Positions 7,483 to 16,159 of a stretch of 64,000 nucleotides of DNA are shown piece after piece (position 1 is the stretch's first letter; each line of letters begins with the position of its first letter). Made by a program: the position numbers and the translations under genes. The DNA is from Rhizobium anhuiense (GTDB taxonomy: Bacteria > Pseudomonadota > Alphaproteobacteria > Rhizobiales > Rhizobiaceae): positions 110,773-174,772 of the forward strand of contig NZ_ML133535.1 of assembly GCF_003985145.1 (NCBI RefSeq), read 5' to 3'. The notes under the pieces are model-generated. The model made no database searches. It was not told the origin of the DNA and saw only the letters and a program-made list of their open reading frames with translations.

Positions 7483-8307
7483 TTATGAGGAAGAGAGCCC
7501 GAGCACGTCGAGCATGGAATAGAGACCCGGCTTCTTGTCGCGCGCCCAAAGCGCCGCCTTGATGGCGCCGCGCGCAAAGATCGAGCGGTCGGCTGCACTG
7601 TGCGACAAGGTGACGATTTCGCCTTCGCCGGCAAAAAGCACGGAATGCTCGCCGATGACGGAGCCGCCGCGCAGCGTCGCAAAGCCGATCGTGCCTGCCT
7701 CGCGGGCGCCGGTATGGCCGTCGCGCACCCGGACCGATTTCGAGGCGAGATCGATGCCGCGCCCCTTGGCCGCCGCCTCACCGAAGAGAAGGGCGGTGCC
7801 TGAGGGCGCATCCACCTTGTGCTTGTGGTGCATTTCCAGGATCTCAATATCCCAGTCATCAGGGTCGAGCGCCCGCGCTGCCTGCTCTGCGAGCACGCTG
7901 AGCAGATTGACCCCGAGGCTCATATTGCCCGATTTGACGATGCGGGCATGGCGAGCGGCTGCGGCGATCCTGGTATTGTCGTCGGCTGAACAGCCCGTCG
8001 TGCCGATGACATGAACGATGCGCGCCTGTGCGGCGAGGCCCGAGAATTCCACTGTTGCGGCAGGCGAGGTGAAGTCGAGCACGCCTTCGGCATCGAGAAA
8101 GGCATTGAGCGGATCGTCGCCGATGATGACGCCTGTCGGGCCGAGACCGGCGATCTCGCCGGCATCCTTGCCGACGAAGGGCGAGCCGACGCGCTCGACT
8201 GCGGCGTGCAGCCTCACGCCCTCGATCGAATGGATGAGCCGGATCAGCGTCTGGCCCATGCGCCCTGCCGCGCCAACCACCACCAGTTTCATCGCAGCAT
8301 CGTTCAT
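7483..8307 (-). CDS. dapB: 4-hydroxy-tetrahydrodipicolinate reductase
   Basis: Reduces the dihydrodipicolinate precursor to tetrahydrodipicolinate with NAD(P)H in lysine and meso-diaminopimelate biosynthesis. Rossmann motif VVVGAAGRMGQ is at residues 9-19; the catalytic/substrate block EMHHKHKVDAPSGTA is in the C-terminal domain. Length of 274 residues is normal. The ATG at 8307 is 15 bp after the ABC exporter gene; an internal ATG at 8292 (MKLVVVG) is an alternative. Confidence 0.97.
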   Translation of the reverse strand: MNDAAMKLVVVGAAGRMGQTLIRLIHSIEGVRLHAAVERVGSPFVGKDAGEIAGLGPTGVIIGDDPLNAFLDAEGVLDFTSPAATVEFSGLAAQARIVHVIGTTGCSADDNTRIAAAARHARIVKSGNMSLGVNLLSVLAEQAARALDPDDWDIEILEMHHKHKVDAPSGTALLFGEAAAKGRGIDLASKSVRVRDGHTGAREAGTIGFATLRGGSVIGEHSVLFAGEGEIVTLSHSAADRSIFARGAIKAALWARDKKPGLYSMLDVLGLSSS

Positions 8308-8322
8308 CTCAGTCTCACCAGG

Positions 8323-10110
8323 TCAGTTTGAATCGGAGGCCGAAGGCCTCTGCAGATTGTTGAGGCGAGCGTAAAGACCGTCGCTGACCTTCGCAAGCGT
8401 CTCGTGATTGCCTTCCTCGACGACGCGGCCCTGCTGCATGACGACGATCTTGTTGGCGCGCACCACGGTCGAAAGCCGATGGGCGATGACGACGACGGTG
8501 CGTCCGGTCATCGCTTCGTCGAGCGCCTTCTGCACGGCCGCCTCGGATTCGGTGTCGAGGGCGGAGGTCGCCTCGTCGAGAAGCAGGATCGGCGCATTGC
8601 GCACCAGGGCGCGCGCAATCGACAGCCGCTGGCGCTGGCCGCCCGATAGCGTCACGCCGTTTTCGCCGACCGGCGTCTCGTAACCCTGCGGTTGCGCCGA
8701 AATGAAATCATGCGCATAGGCAAGCCGCGCCGCCTCTTCCACCTCGGCATCGGTCGCTTCCGGCCGACCGTAGCGGATATTGTCGCGGATCGTGCCTTCA
8801 AACAGGTAGGGCTGCTGCGAGACATAGGCGAGCTGCTTACGCAGCGACTTCTTGGTGATGTGGGCGATGTCCTGGCCGTCGATCAGGATTTCTCCCTCGC
8901 GCGGATCGTAGAAGCGCGGAATGAGGCTGATGACGGTGGATTTGCCGGCGCCCGATGGGCCGACCAGTGCTGTGGTCGCGCCACCCTCGGCAATGAAGCT
9001 CACCCCGTTGAGCACGCTCTCATTGCCGTAGGCGAAGGACACATTGCGGAATTCGATCCTCGCCTGCGTCACCGTCAGCGGCTGGGCATCCGGCAGGTCG
9101 CGCTGGCGCGGTTCCATGTCGAGCAATTCGTAGATCATCCGCGCATTGACGACGGCACGCTCCATCTGCACCTGCAGGCGCGCAAGCCGGCGGGCCGGGT
9201 CATAGGCAAGCAGCAGCGCGGTGACGAAGGAGAAGAAGGCGCCGGGCGGCACATTGAAGTAGATCGAACGGTAGGCGGCGTAGGCAAGCACGCTGGCGAC
9301 GGCAAAGCCCGCGAAGCTTTCCGTCAGCGGAGACGTGCGTTCGGAAAGCCGGGCAATCCGGTTCGCCCGGCTTTCGGCGCCCTCGATGAGTTTGTTGACC
9401 TTGCGCTCCAGTTCGTCCTCCATCGTGAAGGCCTTCACGATGGCGATGCCCTGGATCGTCTCCTGCATGGCGCCGAGAACGTGGCTGTTCAAATGCACGG
9501 CCTCGCGGGTGGCCGAGCGCAGCCGCTTGGACACATAGCGCAGCGCATAAAGCAGCGGCGGCGCCATGATGAACACGGCAAGGCTGAGCAGCGGATCCTG
9601 CAGGATCATCACGCCGAGCAGCGAGATGAAGGTCAGCAGGTCGCGCACTGTCGAGGTGATCGTCAGGTTGAGCACGTCGCGGATGCCGCTGACGTTCTGG
9701 CTCACCTGCGCGGCGATATGGGCAGAGCGCGCCTCGCTAAAGAAGCCGACCGAAAGCGTCATCAGATGCGAATAGAGCCGGCGCTGGTAACGCGCGACGA
9801 TATTGTTGCCGACCTTGGAAAGCGCCACCGCCTGGCCGTAGCTCGCAAAACCGCGCAGCACGAAGGCGATGAAGATCGAAAGACAGATGATCCAGACGAC
9901 GTCGGCGCGGCGGTTGGCGAAGGCCTCGTCGATGATCGCCCGCATGATCCAGGCGGTAAACGCGGTCGAAAGCGCCACCACGATGAGACAGACGATCGCA
10001 AAGACATAACCCCAGAGATGGTCGCGGCCGTTTTCAGCAATGATGCGTTTCAGGATGCCGGTTACGGTATCGCTGCTGACGCTCTGCGCTCTGCTTTCCG
10101 CCGCTTCCAA
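8323..10110 (-). CDS. ABC exporter, fused membrane and ATPase domains (MsbA/multidrug type)
   Basis: 595-residue half-transporter that would act as a homodimer in the inner membrane. The N-terminal two thirds holds about six membrane helices (residues 35-320); the C-terminal nucleotide-binding domain has Walker A GPSGAGKST, signature LSGGQRQRLSIAR, Walker B ILLLDEATSALD and switch His in VIAHRLSTV. The start is a TTG at 10110 behind AGGAAA at slightly long spacing; no better ATG exists before the first membrane helix. Substrate is unknown: lipid A/phospholipid flipping, as in MsbA, or drug export. The gene lies 15 bp upstream of dapB and may drive it. Confidence 0.9.
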   Translation of the reverse strand: MEAAESRAQSVSSDTVTGILKRIIAENGRDHLWGYVFAIVCLIVVALSTAFTAWIMRAIIDEAFANRRADVVWIICLSIFIAFVLRGFASYGQAVALSKVGNNIVARYQRRLYSHLMTLSVGFFSEARSAHIAAQVSQNVSGIRDVLNLTITSTVRDLLTFISLLGVMILQDPLLSLAVFIMAPPLLYALRYVSKRLRSATREAVHLNSHVLGAMQETIQGIAIVKAFTMEDELERKVNKLIEGAESRANRIARLSERTSPLTESFAGFAVASVLAYAAYRSIYFNVPPGAFFSFVTALLLAYDPARRLARLQVQMERAVVNARMIYELLDMEPRQRDLPDAQPLTVTQARIEFRNVSFAYGNESVLNGVSFIAEGGATTALVGPSGAGKSTVISLIPRFYDPREGEILIDGQDIAHITKKSLRKQLAYVSQQPYLFEGTIRDNIRYGRPEATDAEVEEAARLAYAHDFISAQPQGYETPVGENGVTLSGGQRQRLSIARALVRNAPILLLDEATSALDTESEAAVQKALDEAMTGRTVVVIAHRLSTVVRANKIVVMQQGRVVEEGNHETLAKVSDGLYARLNNLQRPSASDSN

Positions 10111-10196
10111 AAATGAGGTTTCCTGTCTCGGACCAAGCGCCCCGCGAAGGCGACGCGCACTTTTGCCGGGGTCTATAAAGAGTTGGGACCGGTTTG

Positions 10197-10245
10197 GCTA
10201 GAGCGCCGCGCGTCCCCGCAGAGGACGCGCCAAGGACGCTCTAGC
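10197..10245. repeat. Nested palindromic repeat after glk, copy 1 of an AGCGCCGCGC...AAGGACGCT element
   Basis: Outer arms GCTAGAGCG and CGCTCTAGC (9 bp, perfect) enclose an inner hairpin GCGCGTCC-N7-GGACGCGC at 10208-10230. The right arm overlaps the glk stop codon. It shares the flanks AGCGCCGCGC and GACGCGC(A/C)AAGGACGCT with 36882-36918, so it is a repeat family. It may also terminate glk transcripts before the exporter gene. Confidence 0.8.
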
Positions 10246-11266
10246 GCCGCCAGCGGCGGCCTTCCGTCGAGACGCCGAAGTTCGCCGGCATCCGTGCGTA
10301 GGAGGAAAGCCCGGCAAGTGCTGCCAGCGGATGCGTCACCACATAAGTCGGGATGGTGCGAAGCAGCGCGGTATGCGGCGCCTTGTCCTCGAAGGCAATG
10401 CGGAATTCCGGCTTCTTCAGCGCCGGGATGATCTTCTGCGAGATGCCGCCGGAGAGATAGACGCCACCGCGCGCCATGAACACCATCGCCATGTCGCCCG
10501 CCACGCGGCCGAGATAGGTGGCAAACAGCGAGACGGTCTCGATAGCCGCCTTGTCGGTGCCGGCAAGCGCGTGCGAGGTGATATCGGCGGGATCCTTCAT
10601 CGTCGGCTGGATGCCATCGACGATGCAGATGGCATTGTAGAGATTGACGAGGCCGCGGCCGCAGAGGATTTGCTCGGCCGAGACGCGGCCCTCGATCGTC
10701 TCGATATGCGGGAAGATCTCATAGTCGCGCTTGCTGCGCGGTCCGAGATCGACATGGCCGCCTTCGCCGGGGACCGGGATCCAGCTGTGCTGGGCATGAA
10801 CGAGCCCGCCGACGCCGAGGCCGGTGCCAGGTCCGAGTACGACGCGCGAGGCGATCATGTCGCCGGTGGCGTCGCCGATGCGTTCGCGGTTTTCATCCGA
10901 CAGGGCGGCGATCGCCAGCGCCTGCGCCTCGAAATCGTTGACGACCAGCACGTCCTCCATGCCGAGGCCTTCGATCATCGTCTTTGGCCGCACCACCCAG
11001 TCGCAATTGGTCAGCGGGATCTCGTCGTCGTTGATCGGGCCGGCGACGGCGAGGATCGCCGAGCGCGGCTGTACGGCTGTCTTGTCGAGCACGCCTTTCT
11101 GGATCGCTTCGTCGATCGTGGCGAAGTCAGCCGTGCGTACGTTCGGAAACTGCTTCGGTTCGGCATAGGCATCGGTCAGGATGGAGAAGCGGGCATTGGT
11201 GCCACCGATATCGCCGATCAGGATCGGGAAAGGCAGCGGAGCGGTGCTGTTATTCGGTTTTGGCAT
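10241..11266 (-). CDS. glk: Glucokinase
   Basis: Phosphorylates glucose to glucose-6-phosphate with ATP. 341 residues of the bacterial Glk family rather than ROK. The phosphate-binding motif LIGDIGGTNARFS is at residues 16-28, the sugar-binding block CDWVVRP and the second ATP motif VLGPGTGLGVGGLV follow. It starts 17 bp after mgsA on the same strand, which suggests cotranscription of two sugar-metabolism genes. The ORF ends inside the palindromic repeat at 10197-10245. Confidence 0.96.
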   Translation of the reverse strand: MPKPNNSTAPLPFPILIGDIGGTNARFSILTDAYAEPKQFPNVRTADFATIDEAIQKGVLDKTAVQPRSAILAVAGPINDDEIPLTNCDWVVRPKTMIEGLGMEDVLVVNDFEAQALAIAALSDENRERIGDATGDMIASRVVLGPGTGLGVGGLVHAQHSWIPVPGEGGHVDLGPRSKRDYEIFPHIETIEGRVSAEQILCGRGLVNLYNAICIVDGIQPTMKDPADITSHALAGTDKAAIETVSLFATYLGRVAGDMAMVFMARGGVYLSGGISQKIIPALKKPEFRIAFEDKAPHTALLRTIPTYVVTHPLAALAGLSSYARMPANFGVSTEGRRWRR

Positions 11267-11283
11267 GGCCGGTCCCGTGCTGA

Positions 11284-11664
11284 TCAGGCTTCGAGTGTGG
11301 GAAGAAGTTTTATAGCGGTCGCGTGGTTGAGCGCCATCGGAATATCATAGACGATCGCAAGCCGCATCAGCGCCTTTACGTCGACATCGTGCGGCATCGG
11401 CGTCAACGGGTCGACGAAGAAGATCAGGGCATCCACCTCGCCGGTCGAAATCAGTGCGCCGATCTGCTGGTCTCCGCCGAGCGGCCCGCTTTTCAGCCTG
11501 ACAACGTCGAGGTCGGGGGCGGCATCGAGCACACGTCCGCCGGTCGTGCCGGTGGCGACGATCTTCCAGCGGGAGAGAATGTCCCGGTTGGTGCGGGCGA
11601 ATTCCGCCATGTCGTCCTTCTTCTGGTCATGCGCAATCAATGCAAGGCATTTGCCGCCGGCCAT
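11284..11664 (-). CDS. mgsA: Methylglyoxal synthase
   Basis: Converts dihydroxyacetone phosphate to methylglyoxal and phosphate, a glycolytic bypass. The 126-residue protein carries the LIAHDQKKDDM start block, KSGPLGGDQQIG with the catalytic Asp, and FFVDPLTPMPHDVDVKAL. The ATG at 11664 has GGAGG five bases upstream; a TTG one codon earlier would sit directly on that site and is less likely. Followed by glk. Confidence 0.96.
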   Translation of the reverse strand: MAGGKCLALIAHDQKKDDMAEFARTNRDILSRWKIVATGTTGGRVLDAAPDLDVVRLKSGPLGGDQQIGALISTGEVDALIFFVDPLTPMPHDVDVKALMRLAIVYDIPMALNHATAIKLLPTLEA

Positions 11665-11752
11665 CAACCCCTCCGCCCGAACAATTCAATCGATTTGATG
11701 GCTTCTATACCAAGAGTTTGCGATTTGAAAGACAACGCACGCCAGGCCTGTT

Positions 11753-12829
11753 TCATTGGATCGCCGGCTTGTCGTTCGGAACCGGACCGACATCGGGCAA
11801 AGCGCCGTCCGTGCCGGCGGCGGGTTCCGCGGCCGGCGCGGCAGTGAGCGCGCTTGCAGCGGACGGTCCGCCATAGGTGGCGGCCTGCATCGAGGCGACG
11901 GAAGCACCATCGAGCACGGCGGCGCAGGCCTTCGGCAGGTCGGAGACCATCATCTCGCGCGGCGGCTTCGGCGGCTTGGCACCGGGCTTCGGCGGTTTCG
12001 GCGGCGCCCAGGGCGCCGGCGTGAACCACCAGGCGAGCGATTTGTCGCAGCCGTCGCCGGCAGGAACAGGAGCCTGCGGCGTGCATCCGGCAGCACCGGG
12101 CGGGCATTTGATGCGGATGTGGAAATGCGAGTCATGGCCATATTCCGGCCGGAGCTTGCCGAGATTGGTGCGGTCGCCCGTCCAGGTGTCGCACATTTTC
12201 TTCTTGATCGCCGGGTTGACGAAGATACGCTCCACCTCGGGGTAGCTTGCCGCCAGCATCAACAGACGCGCCCGCGATTGCGTCCAGACCTTCGGGTCGA
12301 CGGTCAGGAACTTTTCCTTCTGCAGCATGGTGGTGAAGGGCAGATCCTCGCGCTCCTCGGCGGTCATCCGGCGCGCCGGCATCGGCGTAAACCAGACATC
12401 GGCATCGAGGCCGATCTGATGGGAGGCATGGCCGTTGAACATCGGCCCGCCGCGCGGCTGCGCAATGTCGCCCACGAGAAGGCCCGGCCAGCCGGCATAT
12501 TTGACCCCATCCTCAGAAAGACGTTCGAGCAGCGCGATCATCGCCGGATTGCCCCAGCGGCGATTGCGCGAAAGCCGCATCGCTTCCCAGGTCGGCCCGT
12601 CGGCCGGCAGCGCCACCGCACCTGTCATGCAGCCCTTTGCGTAAAAGCCGATCGGCTGCGCCGGTCCCTGCGTCGGCAGGCTGACGGCGCCGAACTGCCC
12701 CTTGGCGCTGCCCGGACTCGGTGTCTTCTGCTGAGCTCCGACATCGCCGGCGGCAAGGCTTGCGCCGATTGCGCCGGCAAGCGTCAGTTTGCCGAATGTC
12801 CTGAAAGCCTGAGCGAAGCCGAAAGCCAT
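11753..12829 (-). CDS. mepA: Penicillin-insensitive murein endopeptidase MepA
   Basis: Periplasmic metallo-endopeptidase (M74 family) that cuts D-Ala-mDAP cross-links of peptidoglycan. A signal peptide covers about residues 1-32 (ending AAGDVGAQQ). The zinc-binding residues lie in HASHQIGLDADVWF and HDSHFHIRIKCPP. At 358 residues it is about 80 longer than E. coli MepA because of a C-terminal proline/lysine-rich linker (PPKPPKPGAKPPKPP) and a further Ala-rich tail. The ATG at 12829 follows AAGGAAATAGC. The longer in-frame extension to 13015 has no ribosome site or signal-peptide logic. Confidence 0.94.
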   Translation of the reverse strand: MAFGFAQAFRTFGKLTLAGAIGASLAAGDVGAQQKTPSPGSAKGQFGAVSLPTQGPAQPIGFYAKGCMTGAVALPADGPTWEAMRLSRNRRWGNPAMIALLERLSEDGVKYAGWPGLLVGDIAQPRGGPMFNGHASHQIGLDADVWFTPMPARRMTAEEREDLPFTTMLQKEKFLTVDPKVWTQSRARLLMLAASYPEVERIFVNPAIKKKMCDTWTGDRTNLGKLRPEYGHDSHFHIRIKCPPGAAGCTPQAPVPAGDGCDKSLAWWFTPAPWAPPKPPKPGAKPPKPPREMMVSDLPKACAAVLDGASVASMQAATYGGPSAASALTAAPAAEPAAGTDGALPDVGPVPNDKPAIQ

Positions 12830-13090
12830 GCTATTTCCTTGAACCGCTGCCGAAGTGATTTGCGTCAAATCTATCGTGAAAAGCGATTTTGGTGAATCGA
12901 TGTTTTGGCTGGTGGTGGGAAGCGGCGGTGACGGATCGCCGCAGAGTTGCGCCGCATATTGCGAAGGCGACGCATCGAGGCGAGACGATGGCTCAAAATT
13001 TCGCGAGCCCGGCAAAAACCAAACTCTCTCCTGTTTTTCGCCCCTATTTTTCGTATTGTCGAATCAATGAAAAAACAGGGGAAAGCGTGA

Positions 13091-14920
13091 ATGACGGCTC
13101 TATGGTCGAAGATCGGTCTGTTTCTGTCGCTTGCTGCTGTGGCGCCACTGACGGCAACGGCCCAGGACCAGCCGTTTCAGATCGGAAGCTCGGTCGTTAG
13201 CCAGATGAAGTACAAACCGGGCTTTGCGCACTTCGACTACGTCAATCCCGATGCGCCGAAAGGTGGAGATCTCCGTCTTTCCGCAAGCGGCGCCTTCGAC
13301 ACTTTCAATCCTCTGCTTGCAAAGGGCCAGACAGCCGTAGGTCTGTCGCTTGTTTACGACACGTTGCTGAAGCCGGCCGATGACGAACTTCTCGTCTCCT
13401 ACGGCCTGCTTGCCGAAGGCCTCTCCGTTCCCGATGACGTGTCGAGCGCGACCTTTCGGCTGCGGAAGGAAGCGAAATGGGCCGATGGTCAGCCGGTAAC
13501 GCCCGAAGACGTCATCTTTAGTCTGGACAAGACCAAGGATTTGAACCCGCTTGCCGGCAATTACTACCAGCACGTTGTCAAAGCGGAAAAAACCGGCGAG
13601 CGCGACGTCACCTTCATCTTCGATGAGAAGAACAATCGCGAACTGCCGAACATTCTCGGCCAGTTGATGGTCGTCCCGAAACATTGGTGGGAGGCGCCCG
13701 GACCGGACGGCAAACCGCGCGACATTACCAGGACGACGTTGGAGCCCGTGATGGGGTCCGGACCTTACAAGATCGCTTCCTTCTCGCCCGGCGCCACAAT
13801 CCGTTATGAACTGCGTGGCGACTATTGGGGCAAGGACCTCAATGTGAATGTCGGCCAGAACAATTTCCGCAACGTCATCTACACCTATTTCGGTGATCGG
13901 GACGTCGAGTTCGAAGCTTTTCGCGCCGGCAACAGCGACTATTGGCAGGAAACCACCGCTGCCCGTTGGGCGACGGGATATGATTTTCCCGCAGTGAAGG
14001 AAGGACGGGTCAAGAAGGAGGAGGTTGCAAACCCGCTGCGCTCCACCGGCATCCTGCAAGCGCTGGTGCCCAATATGCGGCGTGACCTCTTCAAGGACAT
14101 CAGAGTCCGCGAAGCCTTGAACTACGGGTTCGACTTCGAGGAACTGAACCGCACTGTCGCCTTCAACAGTTACAAACGCATCGACAGCTATTTCTGGAAC
14201 ACCGAGCTTGCCTCTTCCGGCCTGCCGCAGGGCAGGGAACTGGAAATTCTGCAGGGCATGAAGGACAAGGTGCCGGCAGAAATCTTCACCACGCCCTATA
14301 CCAATCCGGTCGGCGGCGATCCGCAGAAGAGCCGTGACAACCTCCGCAAGGCAATCGCGCTACTGAAAGACGCTGGCTGGGAGCTGAAGGGCAATCGCAT
14401 GGTCAACAGCAAGACCGGCCAGCCGATGAGTTTCGAGATCCTGTTGTCGAGCCCGATGTTGGAGCGCTGGGCGGTGCCTTATGCCAGCAATCTCAAGAAA
14501 ATCGGCATAGATGCGCGGGTTCGGACGGTCGATGCCTCGCAAGCTGTCAACCGCGAACGCAGCTTCGACTATGATATGATCTGGAATGTCTGGGCTGAGA
14601 CCATGAACCCGGGCAACGAGCAAGCCGACTATTGGGGATCCGGCTCTGTCAACCAGCAGGGCTCTCGCAACTACGCCGGTATTGCTAACCCGGCGGTCGA
14701 TGAGCTCATTCGCATGATTATCTTCGCGCCGAACCGCGATGAACAGGTTGCTGCGATCAAAGCCATGGACCGCGTATTGCTGGCAAATCACTACGTCATC
14801 CCGCTGTTCTACCGTGATACCTATAACATCGCCTATTGGAACACGGTCACGCATCCGGCCGAATTCCCGGCCTACAGCCTTGGCTTCCCCGATGCCTGGT
14901 GGTCGACCTCGGCAAAATGA
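13091..14920 (+). CDS. yejA: Peptide ABC transporter substrate-binding protein YejA
   Basis: Periplasmic solute receptor of the YejABEF importer, SBP_bac_5 family, 609 residues. The first 25 residues form a signal peptide (LFLSLAAVAPLTATAQDQ). The block FAHFDYVNPDAPKGGDLRLS and the later SPMLERWAVPYASNLKKIG are typical of YejA. In E. coli and rhizobia this system takes up peptides such as microcin C or NCR-type antimicrobial peptides. The ATG at 13091 follows CAGGGGAAA at nine bases. It is divergent from mepA and 150 bp upstream of yejB. Confidence 0.94.
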   Translation: MTALWSKIGLFLSLAAVAPLTATAQDQPFQIGSSVVSQMKYKPGFAHFDYVNPDAPKGGDLRLSASGAFDTFNPLLAKGQTAVGLSLVYDTLLKPADDELLVSYGLLAEGLSVPDDVSSATFRLRKEAKWADGQPVTPEDVIFSLDKTKDLNPLAGNYYQHVVKAEKTGERDVTFIFDEKNNRELPNILGQLMVVPKHWWEAPGPDGKPRDITRTTLEPVMGSGPYKIASFSPGATIRYELRGDYWGKDLNVNVGQNNFRNVIYTYFGDRDVEFEAFRAGNSDYWQETTAARWATGYDFPAVKEGRVKKEEVANPLRSTGILQALVPNMRRDLFKDIRVREALNYGFDFEELNRTVAFNSYKRIDSYFWNTELASSGLPQGRELEILQGMKDKVPAEIFTTPYTNPVGGDPQKSRDNLRKAIALLKDAGWELKGNRMVNSKTGQPMSFEILLSSPMLERWAVPYASNLKKIGIDARVRTVDASQAVNRERSFDYDMIWNVWAETMNPGNEQADYWGSGSVNQQGSRNYAGIANPAVDELIRMIIFAPNRDEQVAAIKAMDRVLLANHYVIPLFYRDTYNIAYWNTVTHPAEFPAYSLGFPDAWWSTSAK

Positions 14921-15070
14921 GCGGGCTTGCAATGAAGGGGCCCTCGGCTCCAAATGGCACGAGCGAATCACGACAAGCCGGCAGGGCCGGCAAGGGAAGG
15001 CTGGCGGATTGAGCGGCATTAGACTGGACGGCGGGCAGACAGGAAAAACATTCCCGGAGGCTGAAGGCTG

Positions 15071-16159
15071 ATGGGCGCCTATATCCTTCGCCGCCTGCTT
15101 TTGATGGTTCCAACCATTGTCGGCATCATGGCGATTTCCTTCATCGTCATTCAGTTCGCCCCCGGCGGTCCCGTCGAGCAGGTGATCGCCCAACTGACCG
15201 GTCAGGCCGATAGTGCCGACCAGCGACTGTCCGGCGGCGGCGATCTTCTCGGCGGCACCGGCAGCGATGAAGGCTCAAAATATCGCGGTGCCCAGGGGCT
15301 TGATCCGGAACTGATCGCCAAGCTCGAAAAACAGTTCGGCTTCGACAAGCCGCCGCTGACCCGTTTCGGCGAGATGATGTGGAACTACATCCGCTTCGAT
15401 TTCGGCGAGAGCTTCTTCCGCAACACCTCGGTGCTCGAGCTCATCAAGGAGAAGCTGCCGGTGTCGATCTCGCTCGGCATCTGGATCCTGATCTTCTCCT
15501 ATGCCATCTCCATTCCGCTCGGCATCCGCAAGGCGGTCAAGGATGGATCGACCTTCGATGTCTGGACATCGGGCGTCATCGTCGTCGGCTACGCCGTGCC
15601 GAGCTTCCTCTTCGGCATTCTCCTGATCGTGCTTTTTGCCGGCGGCTCCTTCTACGACTGGTTTCCGCTGCGCGGCCTGGTCTCCGATAATTTCGACCAG
15701 CTGGCCTGGTGGCAGAAGCCGCTCGACTATTTCTGGCACCTGACCCTGCCGCTGATCTCGCTTTCCCTGTCCGCCTTTGCCACGACGACGCTGCTGACCA
15801 AGAATTCCTTCATCGAGGAGATCAAGAAGCAATATGTCGTCACCGCCCGCGCCAAGGGCCTGAACCAGCGCCAAGTGCTCTACGGCCATGTCTTCCGCAA
15901 CGCCATGCTGATCATCATTGCCGGTTTTCCCGGCGCCTTCATTTCCGCTTTCTTCACCGGCTCGCTGCTGATCGAAAACATCTTCTCGCTGGATGGCCTC
16001 GGCCGTCTCGGCTATCTCTCGGTCATCAACCGGGATTACCCGATCGTCTTCGCCACCCTCTACATCTTCTCGCTGCTCGGCCTCTTCGTCAGCCTGGTTT
16101 CCGACCTGATCTACACCTGGATCGATCCGCGCATCGATTTCGAGCGGAGGGATGTCTGA
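15071..16159 (+). CDS. yejB: Peptide ABC transporter permease YejB
   Basis: Inner-membrane permease, 362 residues, first of the two YejB/YejE channel subunits. The N-terminal helix begins MGAYILRRLLLMVPTIVGI, followed by a large periplasmic loop and five more helices; the EAA-type loop with the sequence TARAKGLNQRQVLYGHVFRN contacts the ATPase. Its stop overlaps the yejE start by one base (TGATG). A GGAGG site precedes the ATG. Confidence 0.95.
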   Translation: MGAYILRRLLLMVPTIVGIMAISFIVIQFAPGGPVEQVIAQLTGQADSADQRLSGGGDLLGGTGSDEGSKYRGAQGLDPELIAKLEKQFGFDKPPLTRFGEMMWNYIRFDFGESFFRNTSVLELIKEKLPVSISLGIWILIFSYAISIPLGIRKAVKDGSTFDVWTSGVIVVGYAVPSFLFGILLIVLFAGGSFYDWFPLRGLVSDNFDQLAWWQKPLDYFWHLTLPLISLSLSAFATTTLLTKNSFIEEIKKQYVVTARAKGLNQRQVLYGHVFRNAMLIIIAGFPGAFISAFFTGSLLIENIFSLDGLGRLGYLSVINRDYPIVFATLYIFSLLGLFVSLVSDLIYTWIDPRIDFERRDV

